Below, one piece after another: positions 45,830 to 57,709 of a DNA stretch of 64,000 bases. Position 1 is the stretch's first letter, and each line of letters starts with the position of its first letter. The translations under genes and the position numbers were made by a program. The stretch is taken from positions 155,656,270 to 155,720,269 of the forward strand of contig NC_089220.1 in NCBI RefSeq assembly GCF_963924675.1, in the 5' to 3' direction. Source of the stretch: Phocoena phocoena. Taxonomy: Eukaryota > Chordata > Mammalia > Artiodactyla > Phocoenidae. The notes under the pieces are model-generated. The model ran no database searches. It saw only the letters and a list, made by a program, of their open reading frames with translations, and was not told where the DNA came from.

Positions 45830-48800
45830 ATGGGAATAGGAACATACATATTGATAATTACCTTAAATGTAAATGGAGTAAATGCTCCCACCAAAAGACA
45901 CAGACTGGCTGAATGGATACAAAAACAAGACCCATATATTTGCTGTCTACAAGAGACCCACTTCAGACCTAGGGACACACAGAGACTGAAAGTGAGGTGA
46001 TGGAAAAAGATATTCCATGCAAATGGAAACCAAAAGAAAGCTGGAGTAGCAATTCTCATAACAGACAAAATAGACTTTAAAATAAAGACTATGAGAAGAG
46101 ACAAAGAAGGACACTACATAATGATCAAGGGATCGATCCAAGAAGAAGATATAACAATTGTAAATATTTATGCACCCAACATAGGAGCACCTCAATACAT
46201 AAGGCAAATACTAACAACCATAAAAGGGGAGATCAACAGTAACACATTCATAGTAGGGGACTTTAACACCCCACTTTCACCCATGGACAGATCATCCAAA
46301 ATGAAAATAAATAAGGAAACACAAGCTTTAAATGATACATTAAACAAGATGGACTTAATTGATATTTATAGGACACTCCATCCAAAAACAACAGAATACA
46401 CATTTTTCTCAAGTGCTCATGGAACATTCTCCAGGATAGATCATATCTTGGGTCACAAATCAAGCCTTGGTAAATTTAAGAAAACTGAAATTGTATCAAG
46501 TATCTTTTCCGACCACAACGCCATGAGACTAGATATCAATTACAGGAAAAGATCTGTAAAAAATACAAACACATGGAGGCTAAACAATACACTACTTAAT
46601 AATGAAGTGATCACTGAAGATATCAAAGAGGAAATAAAAAAATACCTAGAAACAAATGACAATGGAGACACAACGACCCAAAACCTATGGGATGCAGCAA
46701 AAGCAGTTCTAAGGGGGAAGTTTATAGCAATACAAGCCCACCTTAAGAAGCAGGAAACATCTCGAATAAACAACCTAACCTTGCACCTCAAGCAATTAGA
46801 GAAAGAAGAACAAAAAAACCCCAAAGCTAGCAGAAGGAAAGAAATCATAAAAATCAGATCAGAAATAAATGAAAAAGAAATGAAGGAAACAATAGCAAAG
46901 ATCAATAAAACTAAAAGCTGGTTCTTTGAGAAGATAAACAAAATAGATAAACCACTAGCCAGACTCATCAAGAAAAAAAGGGAGAAGACTCAAATCAATA
47001 GAATTAGAAATGAAAAAGGAGAAGTAACAACTGACACTGCAGAAATAAAAAAAAATCATGAGAGATTACTACAAGCAACTCTATGCCAATAAAATGGACA
47101 ATCTGGAAGAAATGGACAAATTCTTAGAAATGCACAACCTGCCAAGACTGAATCAGGAAGAAATAGAAAATATGAACAGACCAATCACAAGCACTGAAAT
47201 TGAAACTGTGATTAAAAACCTTCCAACAAACAAAAGCCCAGGACCAGATGGCTTCACAGGTGAATTCTATCAAACGTTTAGAGAAGAGCTAACACCTATC
47301 CTTCTCAAACTCTTCCAAAATATAGCAGAGGGAGGAACACTCCCAAATTCCTTCTACGAAGCCACCATCACCTTGATACCAAAACCAGACAAGGATGTCA
47401 CAAAGAAAGAAAACTACAGGCCAATATCACTGATGAACATAGATGCAAAAATCCTCAACAAAATACTAGCAAACAGAATCCAACAGCACATTAAAAGGAT
47501 CATACACCATGATCAAGTGGGGTTTATTCCAGGAATGCAAGGATTCTTCAATATACGCAAATCTATCAATGTGATAAACCATATTAACAAATTGAAGGAG
47601 AAAAACCATATGATCATCTCAATAGATGCAGAGAAAGCTTTCGACAAAATTCAACACCCATTTATGATAAAAACCCTCCAGAAAGTAGGCATAGAGGGAA
47701 CTTTCCTAAACATAATAAAAGCCATATATGACAAGCCCACAGCAAACATCATCCTCAATGGTGAAAAACTGAAAGCATTTCCACTAAGATCAGGAACAAG
47801 ACAAGGTTGCCCACTCTCACCACTCTTATTCAACATAGTTTTGGAAGTTTTAGCCACAGCAATCAGAGAAGAAAAGGAAATAAAAGGAATCCAAATCGGA
47901 AAAGAAGAAGTAAAGCTGTCACTGTTTGCAGATGACATGATACTATACATAGAGAATCCTAAAGATGCTACCAGAAAACTACTAGAGCTAATCAATGAAT
48001 TTGGTAAAGTAGCAGGATACAAAATTAATGCACAGAAATTTCTGGCATTCCTATATACTAATGATGAAAAATCTGAAAGTGAAATCAAGAAAACACTCCC
48101 ATTTACCATTGCAACAAAAAGAATAAAATATCTAGGAATAAACCTACCTAAGGATACGAAAGACCTGTATGCAGAAAATTATAAGACACTGATGAAAGAA
48201 ATTAAAGATGACACAAATAGATGGAGAGATATACCATGTTCTTGGATGGGAAGAATCAACATTGTGAAAATGACTCTACTACCCAAAGCAATCTACAGAT
48301 TCAATGCAATCCCTATCAAACTACCACTGGCATTTTTCACAGAACTAGAACAAAAAATTTCGCAATTTGTATGGAAACACAAAAGACCCCGAATAGCCAA
48401 AGCAATCTTGAGAACGAAAAAAGGAGCTGGAGGAATAAGGCTCCCTGACTTCAGACTATATTACAAAGCAACAGTAATCAAGACAGTATGGTACTGGCAC
48501 AAAAACAGAAAGATAGATCAGTGGAACAGGATAGAAAGCCCAGAGATAAACCCACGCACATATGGACACCTTATCTTTGATAAAGGAGGCAGGAATGTAC
48601 AGTGGAGAAAGGACAGCCTCTTCAATAAATGGTGCTGGGAAAACTGGACAGGTACATGTAAAAGTATGAGATTAGATCACTCCCTAACACCATACACAAA
48701 AATAAGCTCAAAATGGATTAAAGACCTAAATGTAAGGCCAGAAACTATCAAACTCTTAGAAGAAAACATAGGAAGAACACTCTATGACATAAATCACAGC

Positions 48801-49649
48801 AAGATCCTTTCTGACCCACCTCCTAGAGTAATGGAAATAAAAACAAAAATAAACAAATGGGACCTAATGAAACTTCAAAGCTTTTGCACAGCAAAGGAAA
48901 CCATAACCAAGACCAAAAGACAACCCTCAGAATGGGAGAAAACATTTGCAAATGAAGCAACTGACAAAGGATTAATCTCCAAAATTTACAAGCAGCTCAT
49001 GCAGCTCAATAACAAAAAAACAAACAACCCCATCCAAAAATGGGCAGAAGACCTAAACAGACATTTCTCCAAAGAAGATATACAGAATGCCAACAAACAC
49101 ATGAAAGAATGCTCAACATCATTAATCATTAGAGAAATGCAAATCAAAACTACAATGAGATATCATCTCACACCAGTCAGAATGGCCATCATCAAAAAAT
49201 CTAGAAACAATAAATGCTGGAGAGGGTGTGGAGAAAAGGGGACACTCTTGCACTGCTGGTGGGAATGTGAATTGGTTCAGCCACTGTGGAGAACAGTATG
49301 GAGGTTCCTTAAAAAACTACAAATAGAATTACCATATGACCCAGCAATCCCACTACTTGGCATATACCCTGAGAAAACCAAAATTCAAAAAGAGTCATGT
49401 ACCAAAATGTTCATTGCAGCTCTATTTACAATAGCCAGGACATGGAAACAACCTAAGCGCCCATCATCGGATGAATGGATAAAGAAGATGTGGCACATAT
49501 ACACAATGGAATATTACTCAGCCTTAAAAAGAAATGAAATTGAGCTATTTGTAATGAGATGGATAGACCTAGAGTCTGTCATACAGAGTGAAGTAAGTCA
49601 GAAAGAAAAAGACAAATACCGTATGCTAACACATATATATGGAATTTAA
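45830..49649 (+). pseudogene. L1 ORF2 (endonuclease-RT), two defects only
   Basis: ORF2p nicks DNA and reverse transcribes L1 RNA at the nick. The frame starts at ATG 45830 and, allowing for one extra base, spans about 1272 codons (human 1275). The endonuclease keeps N15, E42, D144/N146 ('GDFN') and D228/H229 ('SDHNAM'). The RT keeps 'FADD' with D701/D702. The C-terminal C-x3-C-x7-H-x4-C sits at about 1129-1146. Defects: TGA at codon 57 (45998-46000), where L1-A has GGA, and nine As instead of an expected eight at 47047-47055, which shifts frame before the 863-codon segment starting at 47058. Otherwise it is complete to TAA 49647-49649. As written it is not functional. Confidence 0.95.
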
Positions 49650-50033
49650 GGGGAAAAAATGTCATGAAGAACCTAGGGGTAAGATAGGAATAAAGACGCA
49701 GACCTACTGGAGAACGGACTTGAGGGTATGGGGAGGGGGAGGGGTGAGTTTTGACAGGGCGAGAGAGAGTCATGGACATATACACACTAACAAACGTAGT
49801 AAGGTAGATAGCTGGGGGGAAGCAGCCGCAAGGCACAGGGATATTAGCTCGGTGCTTTGTGACAGCCTGGAAGGGTGGGATGGGGAGAGTGGGAGGGAGG
49901 GAGACGCAAGAGGGAAGACATATGGGAACATATGTATATGTATAGCTGATTCACTTTGTTATAAAGCAGAAACTAACACACCATTGTAAAACAATTATAC
50001 CCCAATAAAGATGTTTAAAAAAAAAAAAAAAAA
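49650..50033 (+). terminator. L1-B 3' UTR, polyA signal and A-tail
   Basis: Short 3' UTR with a G-rich tract ('gtatggggagggggagggg', about 49727-49745) of the kind that can form a G-quadruplex and is common in mammalian L1 3' UTRs. AATAAA at 50004-50009 is followed 7 bp later by a pure A-tail, partly merging with the TSD. Confidence 0.9.
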
Positions 50034-50357
50034 GATGCAGACCTACTAGAGAATGGACTTGAGGATATGGAGAGGGTGAAGGGTAAGCTGGGACAAAGTG
50101 AGAGAGTGGCATGGACATATATACACTACCAAATGTAAAATAGCTAGCTAGTGGGAAGCAGCCGCACAGCACAGGGAGATAAGCTAGATGCTTTGTGACC
50201 ACCTAGAGGGGTGGGAAGGCAGGGTGGGAGGGAGGGAGATGCAAGAGGGAAGAGATATGGTGACATATGTATATGTATAACTGATTCACTTTGTTATAAA
50301 GCACAAACTAACACACCATTGTAAAGCAATTATACTCCAATAAAGATGTTAAAAAAA
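50031..50357 (+). other. L1-A 3' UTR, right part and tail
   Basis: It resumes the interrupted L1-A with the TSD copy 'aaagatgcagacct' (50031-50044), then 'actagagaatggacttgag', AATAAA at 50339-50344 and a 7-A tail. It is the same subfamily 3' UTR as L1-B with moderate divergence. Confidence 0.92.
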
Positions 50358-51130
50358 TTTTTCTGTTTCCTTGGAAAATGCAACTACCAAAACTCTCTTA
50401 AGAAATAGATAACTTGGGGCTTCCCTGGTGGCGCGGTGGTTGAGAGTCCGCCTCCCTATGCAGGGGACACGGGTTCGTCCCCCGGTCTGGGAAGATCCCA
50501 CATGCCACGGAGCGGCTTGGCCCGTGAGCCATGGTCGCTGAGCCTGCGTGTCCGGAGCCTGTGCTCCGCAGCAGGAGAGGCCACAGCAGTGAGAGGCCCG
50601 TGTACTGCAAAAAAAAAAAAGTTGAACTCCAGGCCCAGAAAGCTTCACTGTAGAATTCTACCAATCATTTAAGAATGAAATATTTAAATTCTTTACCGTC
50701 TCTTCCAGAAAAATGAAGAAAAGGGACTATCTCTGAAGTCATTTTATGTAGCTGGCATAACTGATATCTAAACCAGACAAAAACATTTCAAAAAGAGAAT
50801 TCCTGACTAATTCCTCTCCTGAAAGTACATGTAATAATTCTAAAGGATAACTCATCATGACCAAGTGTGATTGTCTTCAAAAATAGCAGGGTTGTTTCAA
50901 CATTGAAAAATCAGGCAATGTATTCACAATATCAACAACCTAAAAATAGAAAAATAAAACAAACAAAAATCACAAAAGCATTCACCAATTTCAATAACCA
51001 TTCGTAATCAAAAAAAAGAAAGTTCTCAACAAAATAGTGCACATCTACAAAAACTCTACAGTTAACATTATGCTTAACAGTGGAGTTTTCATCCCAGTTC
51101 GGAAGGTTTTCCCTATCCCCATTGTTATCA
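50358..51130 (+). mobile_element. Ancient L1M ORF2, right half
   Basis: Continues the L1M that ends near 35100: 'gcaactaccaaaactctct', [SINE], 'aactccaggcccagaaagc', 'cagggttgtttcaacattg', 'ctacagttaacattatgct'. Part of the expected ORF2 sequence is missing at the SINE insertion point. Riddled with stops. Confidence 0.8.
50417..50620 (+). mobile_element. CHR-type tRNA-derived SINE (short form)
   Basis: Short form from 'gggcttccctggtggcgcg' to an A-tail (50609-50620). No TSD is visible: left flank 'agataactt', right flank 'gttgaactcc'. The flanking ancient ORF2 jumps forward across it, suggesting insertion with loss of target sequence. Confidence 0.94.
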
Positions 51131-51600
51131 AGGACATCGCCCACATTAATTTCAGAACTTGTATAGTTTCATTTTCTATATTTAAGCTCATTTCACTCTC
51201 TGATCTATTTTGAGTTTATACTAGGGTATGAAATAAAGTATGATTCTTCTTTTATTTTTTTCCAAATACTTATAAGACTTACAACAATTTATTAAGCAGT
51301 TTATCTTTTCTCCACTAATTTTTATGCCACTGTTGTTATATATTAAATTTCCACTTGCACTTGAGTTTATTGCCAAACTTTTCAGTGTGCTGTATTGGAC
51401 TGTTTGACCATTTGTGCACCAATACCAACCACATTGTTCTAATTGTATGTTTATAATATTCTTTTATAACGGGTGGCATCATGTACACACTGCTCGTCTT
51501 TTGCAGAATTTTCCTCATTATTCCCGCTTTTTGTTATTTATCTATAAGAACTTTAAAATTAATGAGTTGATATTTTGAAAAATATTTTAAGTAAAAATTT
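51131..51600 (-). mobile_element. Ancient L1M ORF2 fragment
   Basis: Blocks 'ctgatctattttgagttta', 'caatttattaagcagttta', 'gtgctgtattggactgttt' and 'ttgcagaattttcctcatt' are L1 ORF2 read in reverse, abutting the plus-strand L1M. Strongly decayed. Confidence 0.65.
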
Positions 51601-52667
51601 GGTGCCTAGCCTTTTTTGCATTTATGTCTCTGTGTGTGCGTTAATTTGTCTTATTCTTCGCTTAGTTAAAAGACCTTAGGAATATCATATTATCCTAGGG
51701 ACATACATTATAAATAAGAGAAAAAAATGTTACTTATGATTTATCACATTATCACTCTACGTGTGGGTCAGTTTAAATCAAACTATTACATGAAAGTTCA
51801 GGTACTTGTCTTTGAAATTTGGGGACAGATATTTTTCAAATCTGTGTGGCTTACCTGTCTTTGATAACTCAAATCATTTTACCCTGGAGGTGAACCAATG
51901 TTTAAATAATTGAGTCTGTAGAGTTGTGCAAACTCTGGTTAAGAATTCTCTCTTAATTTTTTGAGTAATTCTTTCATGAGCTATTTCTGAAATATTTCTG
52001 GTTTGTGATTATCTCACAAGAAATTCATGACTAAGTTTTTTATTTTCACTGTTACATTTTGATTCCATATTATTCAGGAGAATATCAAATGAGTGATTTT
52101 ATTCACTGACAAAGCGCCTTGATTGAACAGGGTTTTGGGTTATTAACCTCATGGTAAGTTTGTGTTATCTCAGTAAAAACTCTGTGAGTTTGAATTTCAG
52201 AGTCGCTCTTTCACACCAAGGAAACAAATGACTTTGTTCTAAGCGATAACATTTTAAAACTTTAATTCATAGCTATAAAATAGCAAAAATGATAAAGTGA
52301 TTGTGTTTTTCCTTTTATTCTACTTTTAAAACCTTAAAAATAGGTATTTTCAAAGCTTAGGTAGACAATTTTAGAAGCATACATTGGGTTTTTACTTCCC
52401 TAATTGATAGCAACAGGATTCAAGCAAATACTCTAATTGCAATAATCAGATTTTCATAAGTAATCATTTATTAAGAGTTCCTCTCCGATGTTTAAATATA
52501 GAAAAAAATTTCACCTAGTAGTGTGCACTGATATTTTATAAAATACAGTGAAAACGTAAATAAAATTCTGCCATAGCAAATTTATATTAATTTTATCCAA
52601 TCACTAGAGCTTTTAATAAATCCCTATGGCTAAAGACTTTAAAAGAGGGATACTTATGATTTTATCC
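51601..52667. other. Unrecognised AT-rich intergenic sequence
   Basis: No gene or repeat I can support. Confidence 0.45.
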
Positions 52668-54035
52668 CTTTTTTTAAAAAATTAAGAAATCTTCATTTTT
52701 AGAGCAGTTTTACATTCACAGCAAAGTTCCCATAAATCCCCTGCCCCCACACATACATAGCCTCCCCCATTTTTAATATCCCCACCAGAGTGATTCATTT
52801 GTTACACTCTAAGAACCTGCACTGACACATCTTTAACATCCAAAGTCCATAATTTACCTTAGGGTTCACTCTTGGTGTTACAGATTCTGTGGTTTTAGTC
52901 AAATGTATAATGACATGCATCCACTATTGCAGTATCATACAGAATGGTTTCACTGCCCCCCAGATCGTCTTGATCCGTCTGTTTATTCCTCCCTACATAT
53001 CCTAGCCTCTGGCAACCCCTGACCTTTTTACTGTTTCTATAGTTTTGCCTTTTCCACAGTGTCATATAGCAGAATCACACGATAGAGCTTTTTCAGATTG
53101 GCTTCTTTCTCCTAGTAACGTGCATTTAAGGTTCCTCTATGTCTTTTCACTGCTTGATAGCTCTTCATTTTAGCACTGAAAAATACTGCACTGACTGGAT
53201 GTACCACAGTTTATTTATTCATTCACCTGCTGAAGGACATCTTGACCGTTTCCAAATTTTGGCAATTATGAATAAAGCTGCTATAAATGTCCATGAGTAG
53301 GTTTTTGTGTGGACGTAACTTTTCAACTCTTTTGGGTAAATACCAAGAAGCACAACTACTGGATTGTATGGTAAGCGTATGTTTAGTTTTGTAAGACACC
53401 ACCAAATTGTTTTCCAAAGTGGCTGCCCTTTTTGCATTCCTACCAGCAATACGTAAGAGTCCCTGTTGCTCCTGACCACATGTGTTGTCAGTATTTTGAA
53501 TTCTGGCCAGTCTAATAGGTGTGTAGTAGTACCGCATTGTTGCTTTAATTTGCATTTCTATGATGACAAATGATGTGGAGTATCTTTTCATATACATATT
53601 TGCCATGTATATTCCTTCTTTGGTGAGGTGTCTATTCAGATCTTTTGCCCATTTTTTAATCAGGATATTGTTGAGTTTTAAAAGTTCTTTGCATATTTTG
53701 GATAACAGTCTGTAGTTTTTCTTCTCATTCTCTTGGCATCGTCCTTCACAGAGCAGAAGTTTTTAGTTGTAATGAAGTCCACCTTATCAATTAATTATTT
53801 CAAGGATTGTGTCTTTGGTGTTATATCTAAAAGGTACCCAAAGTCATTGAGGATTTGTCTGTGTGTATTACCTTTTAGGAGTTTTATAGTTTTTGCATTT
53901 TACATTTAGGTCTGTGATCCATTTTGAGTTCATTTTTGTGAAGGATGTAAGATTCATTATTTTGCATATGGATGTCCAGTTTTTCCACAACATTTGTTGA
54001 AAAGACTCTATTTGCTCGATTGTAGCCTTATTCTT
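52668..54035 (-). mobile_element. Ancient L1M: 3' UTR and ORF2 C-terminal part
   Basis: A continuous 1.37-kb minus-strand L1. From left to right it reads A-tail complement, 3' UTR ('cctctggcaacccctgacc', 'cactgcttgatagctcttc'), then ORF2 end ('taccaagaagcacaactac', 'tctgtgatccattttgagt'). The minus-strand frames at 53219-53479 and 53223-53606 are ORF2 C-terminal relics ('LATLENNLVVSY'-type tail) in two frames. No function. Confidence 0.85.
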
Positions 54036-54590
54036 TTTAAACTTTTGGAGAAAGATTTTTATAAAGGTTTCAAATTACCACTGTTTTCTGTGTTTCTTAA
54101 TCTTCTGTTTCCAAACTGATTTTATAGAAGCTTTTATAAACCACAAGCAGTTACCAAGCAGTATTACATGTTCAACCACTGTGTCAAGTAGATTCTGTGT
54201 GGAGTACACAAGACAGACTTTTCCGTAATGGTCCTCATTTTGAAGCTGATAAAGTAAATGTATTCTAAATAATGAGAAAGCAAAATGCTTACTGTGTAAT
54301 TCTAAATATAATAGCCTTTCTTACAAGGAAAGCTTGATATGGTTTGATTGACTAAGTTATCAAGGTATAGAAGCTGCAGGTACTGAAATGGGCATGACGA
54401 AGACAGTTTAGGAAGGCAGTACCTGATGGGAGAGAAATTCTTACATTTGACCTTTGTGGGGAAGAGGAGGATTGGTGGGTGAACAGTATATGAACACCTT
54501 AAAATTTAGGTGTGGGGTGTAGGCTTGATGGAGCAGACAAAACATGTAGTAGTCATGTTCTTCAGCAAAATTTAGAATACATCTTTTGAC
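54036..54590. other. Unrecognised intergenic sequence
   Basis: No gene or repeat supported. Confidence 0.45.
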
Positions 54591-54594
54591 AAAG

Positions 54595-55080
54595 GCTTTT
54601 TCTGTACTTCTTATTCTCAAATAATTATAGATTCAAAGGAAGTTGTGCAGAATAGGAGTCTCCTGTACCCTTCACCCAGTGCCACCTATGCTAACATTCT
54701 GCATTGACTGTATTATAATTCCAAAACCAGAAGATTGAGATTGGTACAATCCACAGAGATTTCACCAGGATTATACACACCTGTGACTATATGAATGTGT
54801 GTATGTGTATATATATGGTTCTATGTAATTTTTTTCATGTATTATTAGTTATTGTAAATGCAAATATCACTATATACCAATCTTTGTGACTCTCTATTTA
54901 GGACAAATCCTAAGATGTGGAAATCTTGAATCCAAAGTTATGAAAATCATTAAGGCTTTTCAGATCTATGGTTAAACTGCTTTATAAAATGTCTGAACCA
55001 ATTTACACATTTACTGGTATATTTGTAAGCTACCATTTTCCATGCCATCTCCAACACACCATAGATGTAAAACAGTATCC
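54595..55080 (-). mobile_element. Ancient L1M/HAL1 3'-region fragments
   Basis: 'cctgtacccttcacccagt' with 'tgctaacattctgcattga', and then 'gacaaatcctaagatgtgg' with 'ctgaaccaatttacacatt', follow old L1 3' UTR order in reverse. Very diverged. Confidence 0.6.
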
Positions 55081-55089
55081 TGTTGTTTA

Positions 55090-55700
55090 ATATGCTCTTC
55101 TCTTATTACTGGTATGTTTGTTATAAATGCATTTTTGGATTTCCTGTTCTGGTGCAGTAGATATAGACATATCCCTTCCTATTTTTCCCATGAAATACAC
55201 ATAGAAACCCTGGACATAACACATAAAACAAGCACAGAGAAACTCTGAAAACTGGGAAAAAGAAGGCAGATTGGTTAGGGACTTTGGGACTTGAGGAATA
55301 AGATGGCAATGACTTCTCTCAGTTTTCCTTTTCTTTTTCATTCAAATTATCTCTCTGGATACTAGAGAAGCCCTCAACATGGAGTCTCCAATGGGTGTAG
55401 AGAAAAAAAAAGCCTAAAGAAATGCTTGTTTTTCTTAACCAAAGGACTAGGAAAGGACAGCTAAGCAGAGACTTTCTGACACTCTGCGCCCTACTCCAGC
55501 CAAACGCCATGGGGGGTAAAAACACCATACAGCCACCAGCCTCCTCTTCCCTGGTGTGGTGCTGGTGTCAGTGGAAGGCTAACTTCCCTCCCTGACCAAC
55601 AGCAATGACCCAGCACTTCCCACCCTGCCAGCTCCAGAGCAGGGGGAGAAAGTAGGTGAAAAAAGGGGCTCTTTAAACTTGAATATGAAGTCCTGGGCTG
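55090..55700. other. Unclassified, GC-richer block
   Basis: The block is purine/pyrimidine mixed and GC-richer than its flanks ('gccaaacgccatgggggg', 'tgaccaacagcaatgaccc'). It may be an old L1M 5' UTR on the plus strand, but I cannot confirm this. Overlapping frames on the minus strand (62-84 codons) lack recognisable domains. Confidence 0.3.
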
Positions 55701-56111
55701 AAGTCAAGTAATTATTTACTTAAAAACAGAGTTTTCCAGAGGAAAAATAAATCGTTTAAAAACATCTGCCTCAAATTAAAGTGTAATTAGTAATTACAGA
55801 AATTACATTTTCTAATGTAAAAGACAATGGAAAATGCCTGTGTGATGAGAACAGTAGCAAAATAATGTATTGCAATCTATAACAACATTCATTTGCACTG
55901 GTCTGCAGTATTTAATTAAGTGTTGCTGATGTGTTTTATTAAGATTTACATTCATTCATCTAAGTGAAGTTGTGTCGGAATAATGTTTTCAAAGACCTTC
56001 ATAACAGGCTTGACAGGAAGGTGTTTGCTTTGTTAAATCCTGGAGAATGGCAGTGTGTTCTCTGTTTAGTGGGGCTGAGAACCCTCCCAACCATGTGCCC
56101 AATTGTTTTTG
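55701..56111. other. Unrecognised intergenic sequence
   Basis: AT-rich, no repeat or gene supported. Confidence 0.45.
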
Positions 56112-56130
56112 CACACGAGCTGCCTTCTTT

Positions 56131-56338
56131 TTTTTTTTTTTTTTTTTCGGTACGCGGGCCTCTCACTGTTGTGGCCTCTCCCATTGCGGAACACAGGCTC
56201 CGGACGCGCAGGCTCAGTGGCCATGGCTCACGGGCCCAGCCATTCCGCGGCATGTGGGATCTTCCCGGACCGGGGCACGAACCTGTGTCCCCTGCATCGG
56301 CAGGCGGACTCTCAACCACTGCGCCACCAGGGAAGCCC
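56131..56338 (-). mobile_element. CHR-type tRNA-derived SINE (short form)
   Basis: Minus-strand short form: T-run, 'cggtacgcgggcctctcac', and head complement ending 'gccaccagggaagcccc'. A perfect TSD of 17-19 bp ('cacacgagctgccttcttt') lies at 56112-56130 and 56339-56357. The 177-codon frame crossing it is SINE read-through. Confidence 0.97.
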
Positions 56339-56357
56339 CACACGAGCTGCCTTCTTT

Positions 56358-57339
56358 CACTAACTTTTTGCATTAGTTCTGTCTCTAAGTGGCTGCTCAG
56401 TTTTACCTACAGAAAACCATTCATTCACCATTCATTCATTTTGCTTTGGTTGAGATTTAAGTTTACAAATGAAACTGGATTTAACTGCTTTGAGTGAACT
56501 GATAAATCATCCATTAAAAACACAAGAGAGTTAGCCTGGAGGTATTAAGTAAATATTTGAAGGAAAAGTATTTTTAAAGAGGTCTATGCTCAGATCAAAA
56601 ATACAAATAATTTTACTCAACACCTGAGATTTTCTAGTAACTGAATTGATTATTATGGTGAAATAGTGAATACATTGTTATCCTTTGGCCCAGAAGGTTG
56701 TGCAGCCTGTCAAGAAACAAAAATACTTTTTTCCCCCCTAATATTTACAAGTTTAGTCAGGGTAGATTTGCAGATGGTACCAAAAAGGCCAAAGTCATAT
56801 GTCAGACACCTGTGTGGGCCTATTAATTCAGCCTAAAGAGGAATATTATATCTCTGTCCCAACATTTGACCTAACTGTGCATCTCAGTTTTAATGAGACT
56901 TTGATGAGAAAAAAAGAGTGCTAAGAAAACTGATCACTTGATTTAAAAAAAGTAGCCAAAGGTGAAAAGTCTATCAACATAAGTATTGATAGCTCATGAC
57001 TCAACATTAGTAACTGGTCAGTAACTACTAACATTTGTAGCCAGACAATAACTAGTCAGTAGAACAGATTATTATATACAGTCTTATATATGTAACAATA
57101 TTGTTGTATATATGGTGTTCTTCAAAGAGGATTACTTCTCAAGCAGTTCAGGATGAGTTGTTTTAAAAGTCTTTGTGACTCCTTTATCGATTATAAAGAA
57201 ACTCATAGAAATTATAACTATTACAATTTTAGATTCAGAATATTCCAGTATTCTGTAATATTTTTGGTAGACGTTTATACAGAGCAGAGGTTAACAGACC
57301 CAGAAGACATCACTAGGACTATTTCTTTATTGTTGGCTT
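56358..57339. other. Unrecognised intergenic sequence
   Basis: No gene or repeat supported. Confidence 0.45.
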
Positions 57340-57530
57340 ACATAATAGCAAAAACAATTTGAATTTCTAGAGTTCTTTGTGCACTCCTAACATAAGGCAA
57401 GTTTAGCTGGATAGTTAAAGGTACAGGTGACAAACCTCTGTCTCAAGGAATTCAAATGATTTTCCTCAGGCCATGCAGCTAGTAACTGATAAAACAAGGA
57501 CAAAGATCCAGAGCTGACAAAATATCTAGA
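57340..57530 (+). mobile_element. Possible MIR fragment
   Basis: 'ttctagagttctttgtgca' and 'cctcaggccatgcagctag' with 'aagatccagagctgac' have the MIR order but are weaker than the next element. Confidence 0.45.
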
Positions 57531-57709
57531 TTTTTCTAGATAGTTTTCTGATTGTTATGAACTTTGGTAATCAAAACATAGTTAATCTTCTCATGTATCC
57601 TTAGGATGAAGCAGTTAAACATGTCTTCCTTAAGGAGAACAGATATATGTTCCCCCGATGTTTACTGAACCATAGACTATTAATTTTTTAATAACTAAAT
57701 AGGTTACTA

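Larger units (their letters stand above)
42168..50030 (+). mobile_element. L1-B: young, nearly intact full-length L1 inserted in L1-A 3' UTR
   Basis: A perfect 14-bp TSD 'aaagatgcagacct' (42154-42167 and 50031-50044) brackets a 7863-bp insert in the same orientation as its host. It holds 206 bp of extra non-L1 sequence, a 2.5-kb CpG-rich 5' UTR, intact ORF1, a 58-nt spacer, nearly intact ORF2, a 3' UTR with a G-rich tract, AATAAA at 50004-50009 and a pure A-tail (50017-50033). The target is AT-rich as expected for L1 endonuclease. Confidence 0.95.
35101..50357 (+). mobile_element. L1-A: full-length young L1, itself split by L1-B
   Basis: Full-length LINE-1: 5' UTR from 'gggaggagctttaagatga' (about 35104), ORF1 relic, ORF2 relic, and a 3' UTR split at 42167/50031. 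It ends with AATAAA at 50339-50344 and a short A-tail. Excluding L1-B and the SINE in its 5' UTR it is about 7.1 kb. Both ORFs have lost their ATG and carry frameshifts and stops. I found no clean TSD around it. It is more decayed than L1-B, consistent with being the older host. Confidence 0.9.
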
